A DNA stretch of 64,000 nucleotides from Rana temporaria (lineage: Eukaryota; Chordata; Amphibia; Anura; Ranidae): contig NC_053494.1 of assembly GCF_905171775.1 (NCBI RefSeq), positions 199,562,044 to 199,626,043 on the forward strand, read 5' to 3'. Made by a program: the position numbers and the translations under genes. Of the stretch, positions 31,482-43,500 are shown one piece after another. Every line of letters starts with the position of its first letter. The stretch's first letter is position 1. Under the pieces are notes generated by a model. The model was not told the origin of the DNA. It was given only the letters and a program-made list of their open reading frames with translations, and ran no database searches.

Positions 31482-31505
31482 ATGGCGGCAGACGGCAGCA
31501 CCCAG
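31482..31505 (+). CDS. ttc21b: ttc21b-like coding exon 1 with start codon
   Basis: Encodes MAADGSTQ in phase 0, followed by donor GTGGGAGA. The ATG lies in a good context (ATCATGG) and joins exon 2 (ALINYYCQEKYFHH) in frame; human TTC21B has a similarly short leader before LINYYCQE. No similarity is visible in the eight residues themselves. Confidence 0.75.
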
Positions 31506-34500
31506 GTGGGAGAAGAGAGAGGCGCCACCTTGTGGCGGGGGGCAGTGCTGGGGACACGTCTTCTGTATGATGGACACACAGGTCATCTGGCCTCACACTG
31601 TGACCCCTGGAGGTCAGAGGTCACCTCACACTGTGACCCCGGGAGGTCATTGATATTCATTCCCCTGTGGGGCTCATTCACAATGTGTGCTTCTCTGCAC
31701 CTCATCACCACCCGTGGTCAGCAAACAATATTGTACTATAGGGGTGTTTCGTCACATATGGCGACCCATCACATTTGGCTACGCGCTGGAGTGGGCATGT
31801 GTGACGCCGCCATATGCGTTAGGGTTGCCACCTTTTCTTCAAGCCAAACCCGAACACGCCTGGGACACCTTTGGGTGCCGCAAGGAGAGAAGTAATGTGG
31901 TGCGCATAGCGATCCGCAGCGAATGGTGGGTGTGGCCAGATTACTCTTTCTGACATCACCACCCTGCCCCCCAGCGATGCCAAATCTGCCACTAGACGGC
32001 CGCCGCAGCTCTCGGACGGCAACAGATTTGCGCGTGACTATCTTAGTTACTTGAGGACCACAGTCTGGTCTGAATAATGTGTCCAGACACGGGATTCAAA
32101 ACCCGAACTGTCCAGGTGAATCCCGTACAGGTGGCAACCGTAATATGCGTTCCAAAACTTTTACAAATGCTAAATTCTCATCAAAAAGCAATTACTAAAA
32201 TGTTCACAAATTCCTTTCAGCTAAATTCCCTAGCTATATTCTTCTACCCATCACATTTGTAAAACTGTTGGAATGCATATGGCGGCGTCGCGCATGCACA
32301 CTCCATCGCGTAGCCAAATATGATGGGTCGCCGTATGTGACGAAACAGGGGCCCCTTCACACCACATCAATACTGTGTGACGCAGAACAATGGGGGACGT
32401 GCCACAGTGCAACTTACCGTACTGCTTCCAGTATTGCACAGAGTGACTCTGAACCGCCTTGTTTGTGGTCTCCCGCTGCTGATTTTGTCTCCTCCTCCCT
32501 TTTGAATGCAAGATGCTTGCAGGCTCGCTCCCAAGCCAAGCTATGTATGTCCATTGACACACACACCCAACGCGGCCCTGCCGCCCTCTGCTCGCTCTTT
32601 ACAGGATTTGATTGGGGAGAGAGCACAGCGCTGAATCAAGATAGCGCTCAGGTAAGTATTTAGGGGGATTCTGGAGGGAGCTGATCATGAAAGGTCTCGG
32701 ATCGGCCGACATCGCGGGCAACCTGGACAGGTAAGTGTGCTTAATAAAAGTCAGCAGCTACAGTGTTGGTAGCTGCTGACTTTAAAAAAAAATAAAAAAA
32801 AAAATAAATAAAGCTAGACCCACACTTTAAGGTCATCTATTTAAAAAAAAAAAAAACATTTTTTTTACCTACTGCTATTCTTTTTAAACTAAGGCCCCTT
32901 TCACACGGGTGGACCAATTGTGTACTGCCACTCCAAGGTGTAATGTGTTTCCCCGCTGGAACTAAGGAAAAGGGGTGCTGGCGTCAGGTTTCACTCATCC
33001 AGAAGTGCCAGTATAGAAGGTGTAGGCCAGGGGTGGCCAACCAGTGGCCCGGGGGCCACATGTGGCCCGCGGAGCACTCTGATGTGGCCCGCGACCTCCT
33101 GCTCTGGAATGGCGGGTTGCCAACCCGCCATAACGCAGCATCAGTGTTGTGAATGAAGCTGGTGGTAGAGGAAGAAAGCGACTGCGGAGCAGAGCCCCAT
33201 AAGCCGATGCTTCCTCTACAGCGCTGGCTTTTGCCACAGGCGGAGTCTATGGCAAAGTTCAGCTAAGACACAGGATAGACACAGGTGCATTACGCACGGT
33301 ATCGGTACCTATACTAGTATCAGTATCGGGAAAACCCTAGTAAAGACATTTGGAATGTTAGGCACATGAAGAAATCCAAAGTCCAGGGATCTGCACAGGG
33401 ATATTACTCTTCTAATTGTTTCCTCTTTTTAGGCATTAATCAATTATTACTGCCAGGAAAAGTACTTTCATCATGTTCAAACCGCCTCTAATGAAGTTCT
33501 CAAGGAGTATGTTAATGATCCCGTATTCCTCTTTTTCCGGGCCTTCGGGATGTTAATGGAAGGTAATTGATTCTAACTGAAAATTCTCACTTATGCCGCG
33601 TACACACGATCGGTTTTCACGTCGGAATGAACTCTGAGGCCGCGTACACACGGTTGGACAAAACCGATGAGAATGGACCGAGGTTCAGTTTCATCGGTCT
33701 AAACCGACTGTGTGTATAGCCCATCGGTCTGTTTTCCTTCGGTCCAAAATTTTAAAACATGCTTCAAAATCGAACCGATGGACCGCTGCCGATCGGTCCG
33801 AACCGATGGTTAGTATACAAAAGCATCGGTTCAAAACCCGCGCATGCTCATAATCAAGTCGACGCATGCTTGGAAGCATTGAACTTCGTTTTTTTCAGCA
33901 CGTCGTGTGTTTTACGTCACCGCGTTCTGACCCCGATCGGATTTTGAACTGATGGTGTGTACACACATCAGACCATCAGGCCACTTCAGCGGTGAACCAA
34001 TAAAAACGGTCCGTCGGACCATTCTCATCGGTTTTGTCCGACCGTGTGTACGCTGCCTCACGGGTTTTTCCGACAGAATTCCACTCATGCCGTCACATAC
34101 ACACGGATACAGCAAATTCCGACCGTCAAAAACGTGGTGACGTACAACACTACGACGAGCCTAGAAAAATGAAGTTCGATGCTTCTGAGCATGCGTCAAA
34201 TTGTTTCCGAGCATGCGTGTTTTTTTTTCTCCGCCGGAATTCCATACAGACGAACGGAATTTCCGATAGAATTTTTTTCCGTCGGGAAAAAAAGAGAACG
34301 GGCCAGATTCTCATAGATACCGCGTTGGCGTAGTGTAACCCATTTACACTACGCCGCCGCAAATTACTTGAGCAAGTGCCGTATTCGCGAAGCACTTGCT
34401 CCGTAATTTGCGGCGGCGTAGTGTAAATGGACCGGCGTATGGCCGCGTAATTCAAAGGGGGCGGCTTGTATTTAAATTAAGCGCGCCCCCGCGCCGATCG

Positions 34501-37500
34501 AACTGCGCATGCGCCGGGCAGAAAAAAAACCCAGTGCACATGCTTCAGCTCATGATGGAAAACGTCAATGACGCCGACGTGAGCGTCATTGACGTAAAGT
34601 CGTATTCGTGAACGACTTAGTAAAACGACGTAACCGACGGAAAAAGACGACGCGGACCCGACGCCATACTTAACATGGCATACGGTGGACTGGCGTAAGG
34701 TTACCCCTCATATAGCAGGGGTAACCTTAGGCTTACGGAAACGACGTAAACGACGACGACGCGGCGCAAATTCGTCCGGGAATCGGCGTATCAGGCTCAT
34801 TTGCATAGTCAAATGAGAACTGAACGTAAACTCCACCTAGCGGCCGGCGTCGAATTACATCTAAGATCCGACGGTGTAAGTGACTTACACCTGTCGGATC
34901 TAGTCCGTATCTATGCGAAAATGATTCTATGAATCATACGCATAGATACCCGGGGCCAAAAACAGAGATACGACGGTGTTTCCTGAGATACACCGTCGTA
35001 TCTCTTCTGAGAATCTGGCCCAGGATGTTCTCTTTCTAAGTTCGTCGGAATTTCCGAAGGAAAAGGACCGATGGGGCATACACACGGTTGGAATATCCAA
35101 TGAAAAAATTCCGTCTGACTTTTTCCATCGGAAATTCCATTCGTGTGTACGCGGCATAACTCTTAACTGTAATACTTAATGGAAAACCTCACTTGTTTCA
35201 AAGTATTCACATGTTTTTTTCATTTGGGATTCTACAGATCAAGTGTCGGAGTTCTTCCAGGAAATGGAAATGATAAAGGATAAATCCGATGTTTCACTGT
35301 GTTCTCTTATGGCTTTAATATATGCTCACAAGAAAAGCGCAGATCCAGGTAATTTTTAGTTTCCATGCAAAATAGTATTTTCTACAATCCTGTAAAAATC
35401 TAACCATTTAGATTATCTGACACTAAAGCTACCCATGGTTGGATTTCTCTTGTTCAGACCACAGGATGTACAAGAAAAAAAATAGTATATTCTGCCATCC
35501 ATGCCCTTTTACACTGGAGGCGTTTTCAGGCGCTAAAGGGCTAAAAAGAGTGCCTGTAAGTGTAAAGCTCCTTAAAAATGCCTCCCCTGCAGCCCGAGTG
35601 TGAAAGCCTGAGAGCTTTCACAATGGGGCGCTGCGCTGGCAGGACGTTAAAAAAAAAAAACTCCTGCAAGCAGCATCTTTTGGGCAGTGCAGGAGCGGTG
35701 TATACACTGCTCCTAAACCGCCCCTGCCCATTGAAATGAATGGGCACTGCTGGCGAAGCACCTGCAAAGCGCTTCGGCAGCGGCGCTTTTAGGGTGCATT
35801 TAACCCTTTCTTCGGCCGCTAGTGGGGGTTAAGAGCGCCTTGCTAGCGGCCAAATAGCCCTGGTAAAGCGCCACTAGAACTAGTGGTGCTTTACTGCGGC
35901 TCTAAAGAGATCCTTGAAGTGGACTTTAAAGTGAAAAAAATGTAAAAGTCAGCAGCTACGAACACTGTAGCTGCTGACTTTTAATAAGCACACTTATCTG
36001 TCCAGGTTGCCTGCGATGTTGGCTGCCCGAGGCCGATCCATCCCTCGGACCGGGTCCCGGCGCCGCCATCCTCACTAAGGGAAACAGGCAGTGAAGCCTT
36101 GCGGCTTCACTGCCCGTTTCCTACTTCGCATGCGCGAGTTGCGCAGCGTTTTGTTATTAGGCACACCGTTCTGTGTGTCCCAGAAGGCAGCGCGTCTCCA
36201 TTTCCCAGGAGGCAACGCGAGGAGGAGAACACAGAACCTCATTGCGGATGAGGAAGAGGCAGATTAGGACGATCTGCCTAGTAACAGCCATTTCTGGTAA
36301 GTATCATTTTTTTTTTTTTGCCTTTTGGCAATTTTTTTAATTTTTTTTTTTATGGTGGACCTTGACTTTTTAAGTCCAAAACAGCTCCCACCACCTTCTA
36401 ACTCCTAACTACCCTGTGGAAGGAAAATGCCTTTACTTATTCTTGGCTCCCAGCAGCCAGCTTAAAGCGGGAGTTCACCCTAAAAAAATGTTTTAACCTT
36501 AGATTGAGGCTCATTTTGTCTAGGGAAATCGGGTGTTTTTTTTAAAATCGAAGCCGTACTTACCGTTCTAGAGAGCGATCTTCTCCGCCGCTTCCGGGTA
36601 TGGTCTTCGGGACTGGGCGTTCCTATTTGATTGACAGGCTTCCGACGGTCGAATACATCGCGTCACGAGTAGCCGAAAGAAGCCGAACGTCGGTGTGGCT
36701 CTATACGGCGCCTGCGCACCGACGTTCGGCTACTTTCGGAAAATCGTGACGCGATGTATGCGACCGTCGGAAGCCTGTCAATCAAATAGGAACGCCCAGT
36801 CCCGCAGCCCATACCCGGAAGCGGCGGAGAAGATCGCTCTCTAAAACGGTAAGTACGGCTTTGATTTAAAAAAAACTACCTGATTCCCCTTCACAAAATG
36901 AGCCTCAATCTAATGTTAAAAATTTACTTTTTGGGTGAACCTCCACTTTAAGGGGAGAGGAGGGACAGCTGACAATGAATGCCCCATAGGAAGCCTATCG
37001 CCTCCCATTTCAGCCATTGTCGGCACTCTCTCCTCTTCCCTGAAGCTGGTCGCTCCAGAGGTCACATGACTGGACCAGAGCACCCACATTTTCCTTCTAT
37101 AGGGCAGTTAGAATAGGAGTTAGATGGGGGTTGGGAGCAGTTTTAAAGATGAAGTAAACCCTCTGAAACTTACCCTAAAAAAAAAAAGCCTGCAAGAGAA
37201 AGGCATAATGAGCTAGTATGCATAACTGATCGGGTCAGAACGCGGTGACGTAAAACACAACGACGTGCTGAAAAAAACGAAGTTCAATGCTTCCAAGCAT
37301 GCGTCGACTTGATTCTGAGCATGCGTGTATTTTTAACCGATAGTTGTGCCTACTAACGATCGTTTTTTTTCCATCGGTTAGGAATCCATAGGTTAATTTT
37401 AAAGCAAGTTGGCTTTTTTTTAACCGATGGTTAAATAACCTATGGGGCCCACACACGATCGGTTTTGACCGATGAAAACGGTCCTCTGGTTAACCGATCA

Positions 37501-40500
37501 TGTGTACGAGGCCTAAAGATTCTCAACGAGTAAATCAACCCTCTTTAGCCTGTTTTCTTCTATATCTCTCTGCACGTGCTTGACAGTTGATTGCAGTAGG
37601 ATTTCATAAGCAGTAGCTGTTTCTTTCTGTAGCCCCGAGGTCCATAGTTGTAAATAGATCCTAACTTTGTCTATTGGGGCTTGTTTACACTTCAACTTTA
37701 GCATACATTAAAGCGCCTACCACTTCAACATGCTTTTTTTATGTGTTTTTGATTCTTCAATGATGCTCTTTTGAAGCTTTAATGAAGCTTGACATATGGC
37801 CTGAGTGTATTGATTTGTTTTTAAAGGACTCAGTAGAACCCCACTCAGCAGATCCCCAGCTCAATAATACCCCTGTTCAGTAAGTCCCCAGCTTATTAGT
37901 ACCCCCATTCTGCAGATCCCCAGCTTATTAACCACTTAAGCCCCGGACCATTTTGCTGGTCAAAGACCAGGCCACTTTTTGCTATTCGGCACTGCTTCGA
38001 TTTAAAGTGGAGTTCCACCCATACATATAACATTACATCAGTAGTTTTAAAAAAATGTCATTAGTCCTTTACGAAAATGTTTTTTTTTTTTAGATGCCTT
38101 CAAAGTGTTGTTGCTAGGCAGAATAGTTATTCTTTCCACTTCCTGCACCTAGGTGCTTAAGCTTCCTAACCTACACCGCACAGACTCCTGGGAATGTAGT
38201 GGGTGTAACTTTCCAGGAGTCTGTGCATTCCCCAGTCTCAAAGAATCATGTGACTTGGACAGCACAGGTGCTGAAACCTGATCTGACACTGCTTGTGCAG
38301 CACTGAGCATGTGCGAGATCTGCAAGGCTGAAATCCAGGAAGTCATACAGTCTGGCTTCATGATGCCCACACTTAAGATGGCCCCAGTCAATTTCTATTT
38401 TATAAAGTGTCTAAATGCTGTAACAACCTAACAAAACGGACCTTAGTTTACAGACTAACTTTACTAGAATACATTAAGCTTGTGTATTACAGGGGTATTT
38501 ATATTTAAAAAGTGAAATTGTGGCCGGAACTCCGCTTTAAGGACCGCCTCCTGCACATTTACGTCGGCAGAATGACACGGCTGGGCACAAGCACGTACAG
38601 GTACGTGCTGTGCTATTGTCCAGCCGTGGGCGCGCGACCCGGTGCTCCGGGACCCGCGGCCCCAATTGCCGCCGGAGTCCCGAGATTGCTCCCCGGAGCT
38701 GAAGAACGGGGAGAGCCGTGTGTAAACACGGCTTCCCCGTTCTTCACTGTGGCGGTGTCATCGATCGAGTGATCCCTTTTATAGGGGGACACAATCGATG
38801 ACGTCACACCTACAGCCACTCCCCCCCCTACAGTTGTAAACACACATGAGGTCACACATAACCCCATCAGCGCCCCCTTGTGGTTAACTCCCAAACGGCA
38901 ACTGTCATTTTCACAGTAAACTAGGGCTGTTACTGATCAAAATTTGTGTATTACAGGGGTATTTATATTTAAAAAGTGAAATTGTGGCCGGAACTCCGCT
39001 TTAACTGACAATTGCGCGGTCGTGCGACGTGACTCCCAAACAAAATTGACGTCCTTTTTTTCCCCACAAATAAAGCTTTCTTTTGGTGGTATTTGATCAC
39101 CTCTGCGGTTTTTATTTTTTGCGCTATAAACAAAAATAGAGCCACAATTTTGAAAAAAAATGCAATATTTTTTACTTTTTGCTATAATAAATATCCCCAC
39201 AAAATATATAAAAAAAAAAGTTTTTTTTTTCCCCTCAGTTTAGGCCGATATGTATTTTTCTACATATTTTTGATAAAAAAAATTGCAATAAGCGTTTATT
39301 GATCAGTTTGAGCAAAAGTTATAGCGTCTACAAAATAGGAGATAGAATCATGGCATTTTTATAAATATATATATTTTTTTCTTACTAGTATTGGCGGTGA
39401 TCAGCGTTTTTATATCGTGACTGCGACATTATGGCGGACACATCGGACACTTTTCACAAATTTTTGGGACCATTGTCATTTTTACAGCCATCAGTGCTAT
39501 AAAAATGCACCGATTACTGTGAAAATTACAAAATTACACTGGCAGTGAAGGGGTTAACCAAAAAGTCTGTCTGACCCCAAAATGGTTATGGATAGAAAAG
39601 TTACCCCAGGGGGCTTTGTGTTACAGCAAGGAATACTGGTGTTCATTGTGACGCGTTTCGACCTTATCATTTCGGTCATCTTCAGGGGGTGAGAGAGGGA
39701 TGCTCTAGAAGAAAATACATTGTATGGGTAAAAATAATTCAACAAACAAGAGCACTCTCCAAACTTGAACATCTACAGTAGTTGTATTGTTTATAAAGGT
39801 AAGTATATTTACCCATTGACGGCTGGGGGGTACACAAAGCCCCCTGGGGTAACTTTTCTAGACATGTGCAATTCGTTTAGTTTCTAATTCGTTTTTTAAC
39901 AAAAATTCAGAAATTCGTTAATTCTGAATTTTCGTATTAACAAATTTTTTATTTCCGAATTTTCGGACTTCCGAAAATTTTGAATTTCCGAATATCCGAA
40001 TTTTCGGATTTCCGAAAATTCCAATTTTCGTATTTCCAAATTTTTCAATTTCCGAATTTTCGGACTTACGAAATTTCGAATTTCCCAATTTTTTCATTTC
40101 GAATTTTCAATATTCGAATTTTGAAATTTTGAAATTTCGAATATTCGAATTTTAGAAATTTCGAATTTTTTATTTTTCGAATTTTTCAATTTCGAATTCT
40201 AGAATTTTTTAATTTCGAATTTTATAATTTTTAACTTTCGAAATGTTCGAAAATGAAAAATTCGAAAAATAAAAAATTTGAAAATGAAAAAATTCGAAAT
40301 TGTAACATTCAAAAATCTAAGGTTCGAAAATAAAAAATTAGAAAATTGGAAATTTGCGAATTTTTAGAATTTCCGATTTTATTCTTTTCATTTTCGTTTC
40401 ATTCGGTTTTTTTTTCGTAAATTTAGTTTTTTCAGTTTTTTGCTTTTTCGGAAAACCGAAAATTCCGAATTTTCGAATTTCCGAATTCTCGATTTTCCCG

Positions 40501-43500
40501 AATTTCAGAAAAAAGCAAAAAAAAAAACGAATAAAACTGAAACAATTCTTTTTTCGATTTTCCCGAATTTACAAATTTCTGAAAAAAACCGAATGAAACA
40601 AAAACGAAAAATTTTTTTTTTTGAATTTCCGAAAAGAAAAAAAAAATACGGAAATAACATGATTTTGTTGGCAGTGCACATGCCTAAACTTTTCTACCCA
40701 TAACAAAGTTGATTCATATCCTTTGTGGCTATTGAGAAATATATTTGAATGGAAGTTTTTACTCTGCCCAGGGTTCTATAAGTTCATCACAGGGCTCGAG
40801 TCTTCTTTAATTCATTGATGCACACAAGAAATTCTATAATTGAATGATATTTGTAGGCAGAGAAACCATTCAGGACCTGGAAATGAGAATGAAGGAGCAA
40901 CGGAAAACAGCCGGACCTAAAGCCTTATATTATGCCGGGTTGTTCCTGTGGCACGTGGGACGCCATGATAAAGCTCGGGAGTATGTCGACAGGATGATCA
41001 AGATATCAAATGGTGATAAAGATGTAAGTAGTATTACTGTGAAATATATAACCTGTACAGAAGCAGACATTGCTTTATGGTAATTTAACCACTTCAGCCC
41101 CGGACCATTTTGTTGCTAAATGACCGGGCCACTTTTTGCGATTCTGCACTGTGTCACTTTAACTGACAATTGCGTGGTCGTGCGACGTGGATCCCAAACA
41201 AAATTGACGTCTTTTTTTTCCCACAAATAGAGCTTTCTTTTAGTGGTATTTGATCGCCTCTGCGGTTTTTATTTTTTGCGCTATAAACAAAAATAGAGCG
41301 ACAATTTTGAAAAAAATTCAATGTTTTTTACTTTTTGCTATAATAAATATCCCCAAAAAATATATAAAACTATTTATTTATTTTTTCCCCCTCAGTTTAG
41401 GCCGATACGTATTCTTCGACATATCTTTTGGGAAAAAAAATCGCAATAAGCGTTTATTGATTGGTTTGCGCAAAATTTATAGCATCTACAAAATAGGGGA
41501 TAGTTTTATGCCATTTGTATTAATAATTCTTTTTTTTACTAGTAATGGCGGCGATCAGCGTTTTTTTTTTGTTTTTTTTTTATTATTATCGCGACTGCGA
41601 CATTATGGCAGACAATTTTGACACCATTTTGGTACCATTGTCATCTACAGCGATCAGTGCTATAAAAATGCACTGATTACTGTAAAAATGACATAGGCAG
41701 TGAAGGGGTTAAACTGTAGGGGGCGCTGAAGGGGTTGAGTGTGTCCTAGGAAGTAATTCTAACTTTTAGGGGGCCACGTCACTGATCGCTGCTCTCGAAG
41801 AGAGGGAGCATTTGACCAGTGACATGTCACTAGGAAGAACGGGGAGATGTTGGGGCAGATCTACATACATACGCTGCGCCCGGCGCAGATGTCAGATACG
41901 CTACGCCGCTGTAACTTACTTTGACTTGGTTTGAATCCTCAACGAATTCGCGCCGTAAGTTACGGCGGCGTAGAGTATCTCTCGCGGCGTAAGGGCGCGG
42001 AATTCAAATTCGGCGGGTAGGGGGCGTGTTTCATTTAAATGAAACGCGTCCCCGCGCCGAACGAACTGCGCATGCCCCGTCCGTCAAAACTCCCAGGGTG
42101 CATTGCTCCAAATGACGTTGCAAGGACGTCATTGTTTTCGACGTGAACAGCGTCCAGCCCCATTCACGGACGACTTACGCAAACGACGTAAAATTTTCAA
42201 AATTATACGCGGGAACGACGGCCATACTTAACATTGAGTACGCCACCAGATAGCAGCTTTAACTATACGCCGGAAAAAGCCGAACGGAAACGACGTAAAA
42301 AAATGCGACGGCCGCTCGTACGTTCGTGGATCGTCGGAAATAGCTAATTTGCATACATGACGCGGATTACGACGGGAACGCCACCTAGCGGACGTCGAAA
42401 AATTGCATCTAAGATCCGAAGGCGTACTAAGGCGTACGCCTGTCGGATCTAACCCAGATGCCGTTGTATCTTGTTTTGAGGATTCAAAACAAAGATACGA
42501 CGCGGGAATTTTGAAATTACGCTGGCATATCAATAGATACGCCGGCGTACTTTCTTTGTGAAACTACCCCGTTGTGTTCACACTGACTGTTCTTCAGCTC
42601 CGTGACACAATCCTGGGACACTGGCGGACATCGAGTCCCTGGGCACGGTCACAGTGTGCGCGACCACACAGTGGCAAATTAAAGGGGACGTACCTGTACA
42701 CCCATTTGCCCGTTCTGTCCACGTAAATGATCGTGCGGCGGTCCTTAAGCGGTTAAAAAACCCTTCATATGCGTTTTAGCTGTGTATTTAGTACTTTACT
42801 CGGAGTTCAGCTTAGAGTTAAAAGGAACCTCTCCTCTATCCCCCTAAGGCCTCATACACAATGGGCATTTAGTTCCAGTGCATGAAGCTCTGGCATTTAG
42901 GTGAGTAGAGATCATCCAGCCTTGCTGCCAGCAGCCTGTCAACATTTTATAGGCTGAATGCTGCTGCGACTGGACATGGCTGGACGGTGAACTGAGTGAT
43001 ACAAACGTTTAGGGCAGTATACGCCCAGGAATGAATGCCCAGAGCAAAAGCAGTCTGCATTCCAAGCATTTGTTCTTGGCAGTGGCGGCTGGTGCTCAAA
43101 TTTTTTGGGGGTGCACAAACAAACTTTAAAAAAAACGAACATCAATTGCCGCCACTGTGCCCCTTAAATGCTGCCAGTTTGTCCCCTCAAATGCCGCCAG
43201 TTTGTCCCCTCAAATGCCACCAGTTTGTCCCCTCAAATGCCCCCAGTTTGTCCCCTCAAATGCCCCCAGTTTGTCCCCTCAAATGCCGCCAGTTTGTCCC
43301 CTCAAATGCCGCCAGTTTGTCCCCTCAAATGCCGCCAGTTTGTCCCCTCAAATGCCGCCAGTTTGTCCCCTCAAATGCCGCCAGTTTGTGTCCCCTAAAA
43401 TGCTGCCAGTTTGTGTCCCCTAAAATGCTGCCAGTTTGTGTCCCCTAAAATGCTGCCAGTTTGTGTCCCCTAAAATGCTGCCAGTTTGTGTCCCCTAAAA

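Larger units (their letters stand above)
33594..35156. mobile_element. family E MITE (TGCCGCGTACACACG ends) with two nested elements
   Basis: TGCCGCGTACACACG and CGTGTGTACGCGGCA are inverted and flanked by TA (33592-33593 and 35157-35158). Removing the nested elements at 33636-34059 and 34300-35021 leaves about 420 bp rich in TTCCGACGGAA-type motifs. Confidence 0.75.

Noticed and set aside
42041..42050. GAAACGCGTC, identical to a hammerhead core segment
   Set aside because: It lies in a family C element with no CUGANGA motif and no stem II upstream.
43035..43448. Cysteine/proline repeat proteins in three frames
   Set aside because: A 23-bp tandem repeat inside a hAT element gives similar products in all three frames.
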